Part shown: positions 35,612 through 48,004 of the stretch, piece after piece | Layout: each line of letters starts with the position of its first letter | Position numbering within the stretch: position 1 is the first letter of the stretch | Translations under genes and position numbers: made by a program | The notes under the pieces: generated by a model | Seen by the model: only the letters and a program-made list of their open reading frames with translations | Told to the model about the DNA's origin: nothing | The model's database searches: none | DNA from: Verpa conica | Taxonomy: Eukaryota; Ascomycota; Pezizomycetes; Pezizales; Morchellaceae | Direction of reading: 5' to 3' | NCBI GenBank assembly: GCA_033030425.1 | Contig: JAUFSD010000024.1 | Span: 124,001-188,000, forward strand | DNA length: 64,000 nucleotides

Positions 35612-36490
35612 TTACTGGTAAGGAGCAGTTCCTCCAAGGCACTGAGAAAGAGTAACAAATTTGTATCCCTTGCCCTTTCCGGTATCAATCATATACTGGG
35701 TCAAGCTGTGGACGGTCTGCTCGTGGATGTCGTGCTCAATCGCCAACCAGTTGTCAGTAGCGGGGTTAGAGGGCGAGACCTTGTTTGCAAAGTTGTTCTT
35801 CGCATTCTGGATCAAAGCTGGAGTGTCGTTGTTGTAATCATCGGTATCAAGATCAAAGTAGACAATGTCGTATCCCAAGCTTGCCATTGTTGCTGGGCAA
35901 CCACCAGTGCATGAAGAATACGGTGGTCGCATGTAAGCCGGCTTAACTCCAATAATTCCTTGTAGAGCTGTCTCGAGTGTGGTCTATTTTTTTTTTTTCA
36001 GGGAATTAGTTGGGTTCCAGAGTACATAACACTGGGAATAGGACTTACCATTTGTCTCCGCCTATCAGCCTCATCTAAGGTTGACAAATCCAAGTGGTCC
36101 CATGTGTGACTTGCGATCTGGTGGCCACTATCATATGCCCGCTTGATTATATCCCTCCATTTCTGGGTGACATCAATTGCGCCCTTGTTATTGTTGTTAC
36201 CAGTGACGAAAAATGTAACTGGGACCCCATTCCTATCCAAAATATCCAACAGATCGGCGGTCCAGTCTTCAGGGCCATCGTCGTAGGTCAGGGCAATAGT
36301 GCCAGGAACGGTACAGTCGTTAATGGTAGCTAAATCCAGTTAGATTAAGAACTAAGATCATTGGGAATGAGTGTGTAATACCTCCACCTCTCCGAACGAG
36401 AGAGCGCACACCATTACCACTTGGAAGTGCTAGAGTCACACCGACTGAGAAAAACTGAAGAGCAGCGACTCCGAGTCCTTTGAAAAGCAT
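35612..36490 (-). CDS. secreted polysaccharide (chitin) deacetylase, CE4 family
   Basis: Exons 36490-36382, 36329-36049 and 35983-35612 give 253 aa; introns are 52 and 65 nt. A signal peptide occupies about residues 1-20 (MLFKGLGVAALQFF...LA). The NodB core keeps all expected motifs: TYDDGP (51-56; the two Asp are the catalytic base and a metal ligand) and SHTWDH (110-115; both metal His). RPPY is at 149-152, FDLDTDDYNN around 173-182, and the catalytic IEHDIH at 212-217. It would remove acetyl groups from chitin or chitooligosaccharides in a metal-dependent way, in wall remodelling or in masking chitin. There is no chitin-binding module and no GPI signal, so it is probably a free secreted enzyme. 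Chitin is the likely but unproved substrate. Confidence 0.92.
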
Positions 36491-39400
36491 GATGAAGGTT
36501 TGAATTTCTAGAGATATCAAAATAAGATGTCAGCTGATATCACTTTATAGGCATTCACCATGATAATCAGGATGTCAACTCACAGGTGTTCTAAGACTAG
36601 TTATAGAAGAAGGCTTTTGGAATGGATTCCTAGAATGATCTGATCGAAAGTCGAGAGTAGAGATGCTTCGAGAGACCTGTGAATGTCCTGAGGATGGTGA
36701 GGAAAGAATGGCAGACTGCGGGAGAATGGGTGCCTTTAAAAAGGATTTCCGGGACCTTAGAAAATTTACAAAAGTAGTAAACTGTCTTCTAGCTAATCCC
36801 ACTATCGGACCCCACTCCATTCCGTCCGACAACAAAGCTTACAAGGCTAGATGTGTGTGTGTGTGTGTGTAGGTCCCGACCAACTACCTGCATTGCATGG
36901 GTTGTGAGAGGACTTCCAGAGAGATTTCTTTACTCACACCTGTTTTGGGCGGTGGGTTCCTGATTGTTGCACTTCACAAATGCGGCACGGAAGTGCCCGT
37001 GCGTACTACTGGTCTACACTTCATTACTATACAGGGTTCGCCCATCTTGTCGTGCTCTAGAATGAGACTTGTTGTGGCATTCAACTCAACTTACAAGCAG
37101 GTCAAAGAGTGACTATAGTTTCTGGATTCTATTCTTTCAGGGGAAAGAACTACACCCCACGATCTGAAAACTTGGCAAATCTATGTGGGACATGTGTTTT
37201 TCACGCAACAATAAGGCTACAGCTTTTTTCTCTCTCTCTAAACAGTTCTTGACTAGAGTACGGCTATTGTGCCTGTATAGGTACATACTTTCACCCAACC
37301 GCATAGTAGCCGATTTTCATAGCTGAATGTCGCCAACGCCAAGAGAATTTGTATCTGTTGGCCAGTTACAATACCTAATCCTTAGACTATAGTTATAGTT
37401 AGCACACAGTCATGGCTAAGATTCGCTTCTATTCTCTAGAGTATTTTCCTTAGGTGCAAGTCCCGAGGGTTCAGTTGGGACCGAATACTCGGGGTTCAGA
37501 CCATTGCGTCACGACGGCCTAGGTTGAGGCTGAGGCTTGCGTCCGAAAACACAACCACTGAGACAATGCCAAATCTGAATACCTCGCTTGTGCTCGGGGG
37601 AGGTGAAAGGCCATTCCTGCCGCTCGAGAAAAGAAAAGAAGAGAGAAAGAGAAAGAGAAATCAAGAAAGGTACCAACAGCATGCAAAACATCGATAACTG
37701 GGTTTCGCGTAGGGTCGCCATTTCAATCATGGGGGGGATCGTTTCTAGTAAAAATAACTATGTGCTCCAAGGCCACCACTGAGAAGATATCATAGGCCAT
37801 TATAATCTATTAATTGTACACTTTCAATTCGTAGAGGATGTTTTGTGTTGAGCTGGAGTGTACGTACGTCGCTTAATTTAGCTACCTATCGAACCTGGGT
37901 ACGCATAGGTTTAGGGTTGCTCGAGACATTCTGTAGTAAATCAGGGTTATGTATGATGCCGTCTCGTACCCCATAAATCACGACTATCCCTGTGTGCATC
38001 GTCCCGACAAGGCTACCTCCTAAACGATTAGGTTTCTCCACTTGATCTTCGGCGAGCGATTGGCTTGATTCTCAGCTGGTGCCGGTCTTCCGCTCGAAGC
38101 CTAGGGAATATTTCTTGTATCTCCAATCAAGCATTCTGTGTGTCTCAAGAGAATCATAACAATGCTGTTCTTTTCTGTGCTGTCACAGCCTAAATAGGGA
38201 AAATTATGAAAGAGAGAAAAAACGGTGGGGAAATTACAGGTGTGACGAGTTCTCTCTCTCTCCAGAGTTGAGAAAATCTATAGATAGAATCATAAAGAGA
38301 GGAACAGGATCTACAAAAAAATTAGATGAAATCAATGGTTTGCCTTTTGTTTAGAGAAAAAACAAAACGCCGCGTTCTCAGTTTCATGCACGCTCAGGAT
38401 CAGCCCATCACGTATCTAGATTAGGAAATATATGTGCACTTTTGTCTTACTCGCCGCATGGCACGATGTAGATATTTTTCAGCTCTCTCTTTTTGGATAT
38501 CAAAGACCCACAAAGCTACATTCAATAGGTTTGTGATCAGGGGCAGACTGACTGTAGATCTCGAACAACGCATTAGGCGGCCCGCTAGTACATACTTGAC
38601 CTGCGCAAGATCCAACTCGTGGCAGGCTCTACTTTCTGCTGATGTCGGGGTGCCTTGTGAAGTATGATGGGTCTGATGGGCCTGTCTTATATCTCAAAAG
38701 CTTATTTTTCCGGGGATCTGCCCGTAGACTGTCAATGGTTTTCGCGAAAAGAACTCTCACCCAATTGCCTTGAGATCGTACCTACCCCCTACATTATAAT
38801 TTTAGATACTGATTGCTGGCCTGCTTACGATACCCTAAATGTAGGCTCTAGAGGAGTAAAACAAAAAGTGAACCAGATTACAACCGGGTAACTGTCTTGG
38901 GACATTTGTTGTACTCTCCTCATGATTTACAATTGTAAAAGTGATTGTGATTGTGCAGGCATGCAACTCGTGTAACTTAGTGGCGCATGCAGGCCCCAAG
39001 AACGCCTATCAGCCCTCGTCATCGACGCTGTGGCTGGTGTTAGTCTTAGAATACGGACAAACCCGGTTCTCCAGACACGCAAGCAGACTCTCTCTCCCAC
39101 AAACCAACTGGCAGAGCTTGACAGGTGTACCAGAAGCGGCCCCACGCTATTTTAGGATTAGGCTCTAAGAGCCTCTCGGGAGACTGCTGTTACTGACCGA
39201 GATTGTCTTTAAGTGCAAATCGGCTGTACTCGGGGTAGGCATGAAGAGTCTGAGAATGAGGTGTTGTAAGCAGGGGTTCCTATTCGGGCGATGTCGCAAG
39301 TGACCTATCGGTAGGAGTAGTACTTGCATGCTCAGGTTCTGCCTCCTCCCCTCCCCCCCCCCGTCCCTCGCAAGTATGTACATACAAGGAAGTTTCGAGC

Positions 39401-42400
39401 TCAAGTCAGTCACTATAACTGTTGGGACGGCTCTCGAGAGGGGACAGCACAGCTTTCCGTATCGGAATGTTGTGCCAAACCCGGCACAATAAGATTCACT
39501 TTGTAACAATGATTATTAATACTTGTGTGGGGAGAGAAAAAAAAAGTCATAGTTGTCTCCGCTATGTATATATATATCACTTCTCGATCGCTGCGCGAAT
39601 TTCTTACATATACTAGTTCTTTGTTTCTTGCTTTTTCCCGTCTTCCATGCGGAAGAGTCTTCCGAGATCCACTCTCTCTGTCGCCAAGTAACATCTCGCA
39701 CTTTTGAGTGCCTTGAGCTAGATAACATAATTCGAAAGGATTCGTTGAGGGCCGTGTCTAGACAATAGTACCTTTCTCGTGAAAAAAATGGCGATTCCAC
39801 ACTACTCTTAGTAGAACCACTAATATAGTATAAACGGTTTAGATTCTAGGTAGTATGCTAAGGTACCATAGTAATAAGCCTCTGTCTTAGCATTTCAATC
39901 TTGTTCACCATGACCCTCTCGATTCACAACATAGAGCAACCATCTACACTGAGTATAACTCCCAGGCCAAAGATCTGAGCCTTGCAGCTCTTACGTGTTA
40001 CCCCTCCAGCATGTTGTAGATTTATTGTAACCAAGGTATTTTATACCCATACTTAGGCGGCCGCGGAGACCTGAGTGATTTATCGAGTGATATCTCATGA
40101 AGAACAGCTGTCCCACGTATACCTACTGCATGCTACAGGAAGTAGTACCATCTGAACTCTATGATCTATGCTTCCGAAAAAAGTGCAGTTCCAGGTTCGC
40201 CGGTGGGGTGTTTTTGATCGATCAACAAGATATGAGATTACGTGGAATCCATATATGTTGTTCGAAGATCGGGAGCGTCTTAACCCTATTAATATTCCAG
40301 ATAAGGAATTGGTACCAATGTGATTTATTACTTGAGTATGGGAGGATGAGAGGCTTGGTCCTGATGTCTCAATCTGGCTGTGAACTAATGAACACTAGAA
40401 ATTTAAATATGACCTTCCAATGCCATTCAACGATATCTAACTGTAGTAGAGGATATAAATAGTTGTCGTCACTACGTTTGTGTGGCTACCAGAACCTTAT
40501 CATATCTACCCACCAATAGCTCTAAAGAGTCCGCTATACTGCTGTTCTATTGGATATTGTAGCATCTCATGAGATTTATTCCGGCGCTAGCACCAACCCG
40601 CGTGAAAAGCAAAAAAGTGCACCAAGTCTAAACTACATCAAGTACCCCCCCCATATAATGTTTGGGTATTTTCTATGGTCGATCTAGGTTATTCCAGTGC
40701 ATATCAATGCATGTTTTACACACTAGCGCCGGAAGAGATTCGCGAGATATTATGGGATGAACATTTTAACCCAATAGAAGTTCTCATGCAATGATGTTCA
40801 TATTAACCATGGTTGTGGAAGAGAGAATCTATCATGCAATATGATCTTCTATGCTTTTTTAGGTTCGTTCCCTTCACCCCCTGTATATAAGCTGGTACCT
40901 ATATGATTGTCAGTAGGGTTCATCAGCCTCAATTAGTTCCCGGGTAGATATAGATATAGCTAGGGTTCTTACGCTTTATTAATATAGCCGGTGTTGTCTC
41001 CACGTTTCCCCCTCGAGTGCAAGATAACGTGGTGGGCTTCGAGAGAAGGGGGGGAAGGAGCTGTAATGCATAACGGGAGCTGCGTGTTTATCGGCCCGCA
41101 TCTCGGTAATGCTCCCAGTGGGAAGTTCCCGGTTAACTGGAAAACGGCAGTTGGGAGATGGCTTACCTAATTCTCTGCTATGTAGATGGCGGTGGTACTA
41201 TGTTGGTGAAGGGGAGTCTTCCCCCAGCTAACTCACCACCTAGCACATATGTTCCTACTGATAGAGAAATATATCTAATAGGGACCTAGTTTGACTGCCG
41301 TAGTTGGGCAATTCATGCATAGTAGTAATAGATGGGCTGAGGTCTGGAAATTCCAAGGCATAGGATAGTTCAGCTGATATCGAAAACTACCGTCTTCTGG
41401 AGCCCAGTAAAAGTAGTGACACCTAAAAGTACAAGTAGTTCTAATACATTGTTAATGTGATAGTATATACTGGGGAAATCAACCCTAAATAACCCTAAAT
41501 AGATCTCATAAGCGGATAAACCTGCTAGGGTTAGCCACAACCTCAAATTTACAAAAGGCTTTACAAATACGCACCACTCTTCACAGACTCTCACTCGAAA
41601 AGCGGGGGTTCCGCGTTTCAGCTAAGCCCGATGAAAAAAGTACTACAGTAGAAGCTGAAGAAGGAGGCGAGTAAGATCTATTACCCCACCATCAGCTCAT
41701 ACGCACTCATCTCACCGCCAGCCAATCCGACTGTGGGAACCCCACTGTGCTGTGCAGCAACCACATGGAGATGGGGGAACGAGCCTACAAAAAAGCTATA
41801 GCCGGTATCCAACTCGTCGAATCGGCGCTCCCCGAAGATCACGCGGAATAATCTCTCTTACGATACCTTTGGCGGGGTGTTTATCCAACCGCCGCACAAA
41901 ATCCTAATCCATACTATATATAATACAGCGCCCACCTTGACCTCTTGAAAATCCATATACCAGATGAGTCCGGGAAAAAAAAGAGTACCCAATCTCCCCA
42001 ACAAGGAAAACCCTATAATCAAAAAAGATCAAAAGTTTTGAAGTTAGAATTGGGAAAAGACAAAGAGAGGTACAAGATACGATTGCTAACCACAAAAATC
42101 AGGGGAAGAACAAAGGGAGGGGAATAGATCAAGATAATATCCGTATACGCAAACACCAGCCTGCATAACAAAAATATCTGACAGGAGAAAAAACCACTAG
42201 GAAACCCCTTGAGAGAACTCCCGGAGCCAACAAATAAAACCCAAACCCTAATAAGATGGGAACAAAAGAGAACAGAGATGAGCAGAGATGACATGAGAGA
42301 CAAAAACCGTTAACTCCCTTATCCGTTACCCTCCCCCCGCCAAAATGCTTGTTAAAAACTACACTTTTTGAATAATTTTCCGACCTGACACCCCTAAAAT

Positions 42401-42445
42401 GTGAAACCCGAACCATAATCCCGAGTCATTAAATATCCAAATAAA
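36491..42445. other. longest gene-poor region (about 6 kb)
   Basis: No intact gene is supported. It contains a (GT)9 tract at 36852-36870, an A/G tract at 37626-37670, and several GC-richer islands (38000-39200 and 41650-41890). One decayed coding fragment is annotated separately at 41681-41857. The other open frames are short, overlap on both strands and lack domain resemblance. Confidence 0.5.
41681..41857 (-). pseudogene. C-terminal fragment of an unidentified protein
   Basis: A 58-codon frame without an ATG, bounded upstream by an in-frame TAA (41858-41860) and closed by TAA at 41681. It reads ERLFRVIFGERRFDELD, then GYSFFVGSFPHLHVVAAQ and HSGVPTVGLAGGEMSAYELM. The compact Gly-rich pattern and coding-like codon use contrast with the flanking AT-rich sequence. 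It looks like the last exon of an enzyme gene. The sequence just upstream offers no good 3' splice site and no matching earlier exon. I do not recognise the family. Confidence 0.35.
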
Positions 42446-45040
42446 CTAACCAAACCATCCACCACCATCGCCACTTCCGAGCCCTCCGTACCCATCCATT
42501 GCTCCCATTGCTCCCATCCCTACAAATGGTGCTCCTTCGTCTGTACCTGTCACTGCTGGATCCGGCTGCAGCGGTGGCGGCTGAATATTTTTGGTCACTG
42601 CCGCCGCGCTAGCAACAGCCTTCGCCACCGCCAGATCGCCGCTAGCAATAGTACTTGCTGGCTTCATCCGTAACGCTTTTTGTGTAGTTTCTACTGGCAT
42701 CTTCCCATTCCTACTTCCCTTCGGCCTACCTCGTTTTCTCTTCTCTGGTACATCCTCGACGAGCTGTTGGCTTTGGGTTGCTGACATAGCGGCTGTTGCA
42801 GATGCGAGGAGTGATAAGTCCGCCGTTGAGATAGCAGGGTCTTCACCATTATCCTCCTGGTCCTGTGAACCATCTTCATCCTCTCCTTCGCCATCATCAC
42901 CTCCATCATCATCGTCATCGTCAGGATCTTGTTCTTCCATGTCTAAGTTTGGCTCCGTGTATTGTGTCCAGAAGGAGTTTTGGTCATGTACGACGCCAAC
43001 ACCAATCACTTGGTCATGGTTTTGGGTGGTTTGGAGATGGGTGTGCTGTTGTACTTCGTTCATGAGTTGCTGCTCCGGGCCCGCGTTTTGCTGGAGCACC
43101 CCTACACCTATGATTGGGACAGAGGAAACAGTTTGCTCTTTTGATGTTGAGGAGCCTGGTATAGTCATTTGCATGATCTTGCTTCTAGTTTTACTACCCT
43201 TGGGCCTACCGCGTTTTCTTTTCGGCGGGTCGTCTGACTGTGGAGCTGAATCAGTCTGTGGATATCCTGATGGTGGGGATTGTTGCTGCTGGGTGAGTCC
43301 ATAGCCTAAGTTTCCATTCGCTACCCCTGACAAATCTGTGTTTTCAGGCAGAGCCCAATTCGCTTTTGCTACCTCAAGATCCCGGGACTGGACGATGGCT
43401 GCCATGGTATTACCATTGGCCTGGCCTGGTGCTAATACTTCTTTGTTTTCAGAGCCTTTTTTTCGCTTTTTTCCGATCTCCTCGCTAATTTTTTTGCCTT
43501 TTCCTGGTTTTAGACCTAATTTCTCTCTAACCCCTAGCTCAGTTGTATGTTTTCCAACGAAGCACCAGCCACCCGTTCTGTCGTCTTCTTTTCGGGGCCA
43601 CATTAACAACTGATCTGAAGTACTCTGTACCTCTCTCCCACAACATTTCCATTTCCATGTCGTCTTATAGTTGTTTTTCCGTCTTGGGAGGGTGACAGCT
43701 TCAAGGCCTTGTTCAAAGGTTTTGAACTGATGCTTAACAGCGCAAGTAGCCTCTGAAGAAGGATCTGATGCTGGAGTGGCTCGCCATGTAGGGTTGAAAT
43801 CCTTCAAGCACCGCGTGCACTGCACTAATTTATCTGCCGTATTTTTCCCCCTTGAGGATACCGAGGGACCTAACATTACTGGTGATGGTATCGGCGCTGG
43901 TGCTAAGATAGGTTGGGCGTATGGTAGCGGGGGTGGGGCCATATTTTGTAGTCCTATAGGACTTGCTGCGATAGGTACAGGTGCTGATGTTCCATCATTG
44001 AGTTTTGCTTTCTTCCCTGGTGGCCTCCCTCGCTTTTTCCTGAGTGGTTCCTGGGATTGGCCCGCGGTATTTCCGTTTTGGTTGGTTGAATTTGCAGGAG
44101 GGGGAGGGGGGAATACCTCGCCTATTCGGCGAAGGAGACTTCCTTCTGCGAGAGTAGGCCATTGCATGAGGGCATCCGTTATTTGCTTGACCACCGTATC
44201 GGCTGGTAGTTGTCGGAATATGGTAAGAACTCTAGAGAGCTCCCAAACAGCTTCTTGGGGTACCGTAGAGGGATCAAAAGGTTTGATGCCCCCAGCAGAC
44301 ATTGGTGAGGGCGCCAGTGGTCGTTGCATGTTCTAAATGTTCTGAATTAAAATCAACATACTCTTAGGAAAAGAAGGAACTGTTGGCACATGAGATCCAT
44401 CACTCAAGGGGGAAAGAAAAAGTAAATAGAGTATGAAGTAAAATCTAGGGTCACCCACAGCTCCCGATTTCGCCATAATGATTTGTTGTTGCTGTTGCTG
44501 CTGCTGCTGTGGCGACACTGCAATCTTTTGCAGGACACCTCTTCCGGATCCTGCAGCGGCCGCTACGGAAGTGCTAGTTTGCTGCGGGCCTGAACCATCG
44601 ACGTCCATATGCATTACCGAAAAACTGCCCTGCCTCGCCGCTGTACTCGACGGTGACCCACCAGCACCATTTACAGACGCTGAACGCCCACCATTCATCA
44701 TCCCATTTACTGGAGACATGGCTACGGGGGTAGTAGGGGTATGTGAAGGCGTATCAGATGTGTTTCCCCAGGGCGAGGGCACAAAATCACTGACACGGAA
44801 CCTTGAGCACTGGCCTGCTGGAGCAGAGGAAGTGGTCGGTGATGAATTCTCGGCACGATTGAACTCGGTCAAGCGGAAACGGTGGAATTGCGCTGCGGCA
44901 GCAGAGACTGGGTGACCGGCGGCCTTTGACTGGGAGGTAGATTTTGTAGAAATCGGGTGGGGATCTGGGCGCGATGTAGAGACGGGGGAGGCAGATGAGG
45001 CGGAATCGTCACGAGATGTTGCAGTAGAGGGTTTTGCCAT
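42446..45040 (-). CDS. AT-hook nuclear protein with Cys/His cluster
   Basis: Exons 45040-44459 and 44332-42446 (intron 44333-44458, donor GTGGGT, acceptor TTTAG) give 822 aa. The start is the first ATG after an in-frame TGA. The N-terminal 190 residues are Ser/Thr/Pro-rich and disordered, ending in a polyGln run. Then comes a helical segment (AVWELSRVLTIFRQLPADTV). Three AT-hooks (KKRGRPPGKK, KRGRPKGSKT, KRGRPKGSRN) lie at about 290, 570 and 730. Between the first two is a block with CTRCLKDF, a later Cys/His pair, KWKCCGRE and WCFVGKH, which could bind zinc. A strongly acidic stretch (DDDDDD) precedes the third hook. The hooks should bind the minor groove of AT-rich DNA, so a chromatin or transcription role is inferred. 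Confidence 0.78.
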
Positions 45041-45530
45041 TGGTAATGTAATGTTGGGGGAGGGGGGATGGGTGCTGCCTTTTGTGGGTGTGAAGGGCAC
45101 CCGGAATAGTTGTTGTCGTCGATGGGAGAGTCAGTTCAATCTACGATCAAGCTTGAGGTGGGTGGATGGATGAAGGTGGACCGATGGATAGTAGATATGC
45201 AGCTAGATAGATGAAGATGAAAGAATGACAGATGGATGGTTACAGTAATGGCACGGGGGTGGAGGCGATGGTTGCATTCAGGTACGGTACTAATTGTCAC
45301 GATATGTTGTCTTTTGGAGTTGAGGTGAGCGAGTGACAGGGTGAAAGATCCGGGGGGGGGGGGGCACACTGGGACAGTCCAGGGCTCGCGTCGGTCTTTC
45401 TCTCGACAGTAGAATAGGGTAGCGAGGTAGAGCACGGGCAATGGAGAGGCTTAGTCTCTCTCTTTCTGCCTGGCTGTCTTGAATTCTCTCGGCGAACCAC
45501 TTGGGTAAGGAACGGAATTGCACCACCAGA

Positions 45531-45688
45531 GGTAGTAGCAGTAGCAGCAGTAGCAGTAGCAGTGGCAGTGGCAGTAGCAGTAGCAAGCAGTAGCAGTAGC
45601 AAGCAGTAGCAAGAGCAGCAAGAGCAGCAAGCAGCAGCAAAGCAGCAAGCAGACAGCAAGTAGTAAGCAGTAGTAGCAGCAGCAGTAA
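45531..45688. repeat. imperfect AGC/AGT trinucleotide satellite
   Basis: About 158 nt of AGCAGT, AGTAGC and AGCAAG units in the 5' region of the AT-hook gene, 490-650 nt upstream of its ATG. It is probably untranslated. It generates false Tyr/Cys/Leu-rich or Ala/Thr-rich antisense frames. Confidence 0.85.
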
Positions 45689-45748
45689 GGCGGAAGAGTA
45701 CAGAGCTCTTGAGTATGCAAGTATATGTGCCGTATATGATGTTCTTGT

Positions 45749-45790
45749 GGGGGGTGGGAGGGATTAGGGAGGGATAGGGAGGGAGGGGGG
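45749..45790 (+). promoter_or_regulatory. G-tract array, potential G-quadruplex
   Basis: Six to seven runs of three or more G separated by A, T, ATTA or ATA within 42 nt. It is the complement of a C-rich stretch in the AT-hook gene's upstream region, about 710 nt from its start. G-quadruplex formation is inferred from pattern only. Confidence 0.4.
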
Positions 45791-47319
45791 TTGGCGGGTT
45801 CTCGAGGGGAAACCGGTGGTGGTGGTTGAGACGATGGGCCGCCCGGTCGCATGCGGCATCGACATCGCCGGATGGGATGGAGCGATGCGCTCGGTGATCC
45901 AATTACAGCGTTGCCTCTGCTTGACATCTTGCCAGTATCACCCAACGGTGACGAGGTAGTCCAATGGGGGATCGATACTGGCTACCCCCCCCCAGTTGAG
46001 ACGATTCCACCTCTGCCAATTCGACAACCTTACACAGAGAACTCATCGCAGTGTCGTAGGGTAGGGGTTCCCTTGGGCAATCAATCGGCCCATAGAGGAG
46101 ACATCAAGTCGGATGCCTGAACTGATACCCGAACCCGATTCTTTTGGATTCCTTTTCATCCTCATCCTCTCAACCTCTCATACTCCCATCATCTTATCCC
46201 CCCCAATCCAGACCTGTTTTCTATCATATCTTCGCCCCCAATCTAACCACGCGGACTGGGAACGTCCGCTTCCGCGGTCCAGTGTCCAGTGCCCAGTTCC
46301 AGGGCTCGGGGTCCCGAGAGGAAACCTCGACTTACAACAGCCGATCCTCGCGTAAAACGCCCAAGGTTACGACCCCGCACTCGCTTCACGTCCATCCATC
46401 ATCCACCCACCTCGGGCTTCCTCAACCTCATCGGAGCTGTTGGTACTGCCCCTTTTTGCTCCCTTGTCATGTGACCAGATCCTTTATGGGAATGGAACTA
46501 TTTCCGTCTGGATACACAACAGGAATGGAAACCGTTCTGGCTTGCAAATAAGAAAAGAAAAAAATGAAAGAAAAAAGCAATATCGTAGTACCGTACTTTG
46601 TTTTTTATAAATGAAGCCTCGCAGGATTTTCTTGTGAAGAAATTTCCGAAAGCGGGGCTTGGTCGGTTTACTAACTATGAGCGATAATTCCTCAGCATTT
46701 CTCTTCTACTCTCATGATTCCCCCCCCCCCCCTCCTAATCTTGGATGATGGCAAATTTTTCTTCACACCTTCCCCCCCTCTTTGATAAGATCAATTGCAT
46801 GCCGTGGGTTCAACTATATATGTCCGGGAGGAAAGATAGGGAACGGCTCACCTACTATTAAATTCCAACGACATGGACAGAAGCCCGGCATGAGATGCAA
46901 TACTTCGAAAAGCCACCTTCATAACGCCCATTGCCCTATGGTCTCTCTGTGAATTATACTACTCAGGTGCGTACGCACTCAGAAATATCACCTGCTCCAT
47001 GTCTACTCGTGTTGCAGATGGAACACCGACTACGATTCGGCTTGCCCACTCCGCGATGCAAGAATATGGATAAACAAACTTGCAAATCTTTTATCTAAAG
47101 AGAAATAAAAAAAATATTCAAAAAAAGGAAAGGGTCTGCGAGATTGTATCTTTCCATACTCCTGCACGGTGTAGTGAGCAAGCCGAATCGTGTTGTTTTC
47201 ACTGTTGCATCTGCAGCAATAATAGTCGGCTAGATTGGATTGGGACCTCTTTCTGACTAGCCTAGACCCGATATATTTCATCTGCCCCAGCAGCCTATGC
47301 ACCATGTAAGGGCCCTGTT

Positions 47320-48004
47320 TTATGATAGATATCTAATAGACAATATAGAAAATTTCCAAGCCACCACAACTGAAACCTCAAAAAGTACCTGGACAGCCCT
47401 TATACAAATATATAGAACCACCCACCCAGCAGCAAGCCTCACAGCCATAATAAATCCAACCCTTACAGCCCCTCCAAGCTCGCCCGAACCTACAAGTATC
47501 ATCCCTGTCGCGGGACCGTTATACCCATCTCCACCAACCGTAGTATCGGAAGAACTAGTATTCTGCATACCTTTATAATAATAACCGCAAGCGGGCCCTC
47601 CATCACTCTCGGTATCACCAAGGGCACAGAATCTGATACCGGAACACGTTTTCCCAACCGAACAATAACCGGGCCGGCCGCCGAAGATGCCGTAGTAGGT
47701 AGAAGAACAACCTAGTATATTTTTTTATTTTTTTATTTTTAGCAAGGAGACAAGCACTTGGTAGGGTTACGCAGGAAGACTAACAGCATCTGTCAAACCG
47801 GCAGCTAACCTTGTCTATTGACCTACAGCCCCCATCCATTTCTATTGGGGTTGAGACTGGGGTAATTTGTCTAGTACCTTGATGTCTCTCCTGGGAAGGC
47901 GACAGGAGGCTGGTCCATGGCATAAGGACCGTTAGGGAATAGACAGGAGAAGCGCTAGCGAGGGGGATAAACAGATTAAAGGCAATAAGACTGGTGATCA
48001 ACAT
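47320..48004 (-). CDS. small secreted cysteine-rich protein with C-terminal hydrophobic segment
   Basis: Exons 48004-47785 and 47711-47320 (73-nt intron, GTTAGT donor, ACTAG acceptor) give 203 aa. The upstream frame is open but the first ATG is at 48004. It gives a clear signal peptide (MLITSLIAFNLFIPLASASP). The mature part has about nine Cys, grouped as CRSIDKVSCRFDRCCC, then YCSVGKTC, FCALG and PACGYYY. A Thr/Ser/Gly linker follows, then a hydrophobic stretch (VGFIMAVRLAAGWVVLYICI) that may be a membrane anchor or GPI signal. No catalytic motif is seen. It resembles the Cys-rich surface proteins and effector candidates common in ascomycetes; no family is named. Together with the gene at 53890-54252 it flanks the tandem pair in between. 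Confidence 0.65.

Larger units (their letters stand above)
45041..47319. other. promoter and spacer of the AT-hook gene
   Basis: About 2.3 kb upstream of the AT-hook start codon. It contains a run of 13 G at 45352-45364, a CAG/AGT satellite and a G-tract array annotated separately. The long overlapping frames here (for example 45297-45945 on the minus strand) are made of these repeats and are not believed. A C-run lies at 46719-46731. No gene is recognised to its right up to 47319. Confidence 0.55.

Noticed and set aside
37880..37930. Possible minus-strand tRNA T-arm (GGTTCGATAGG)
   Set aside because: The flanking bases do not form the 5-bp T stem and no acceptor or anticodon arms can be drawn.
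42591..44336. Plus-strand frames of 186 and 237 codons
   Set aside because: Exactly antisense to the AT-hook gene exon 2; shadow frames of a repetitive, GC-biased coding sequence.
45040..45100. Upstream extension of the AT-hook protein by 20 codons
   Set aside because: The extension begins with GTG; there is no ATG between the in-frame TGA and 45040, so the ATG at 45040 is chosen.
45290..45945. Three overlapping minus-strand frames of 116-201 codons
   Set aside because: They read the AGC/AGT satellite and G-runs in different frames, giving Leu/Tyr/Cys, Ala/Thr and similar repeats; none has a domain.
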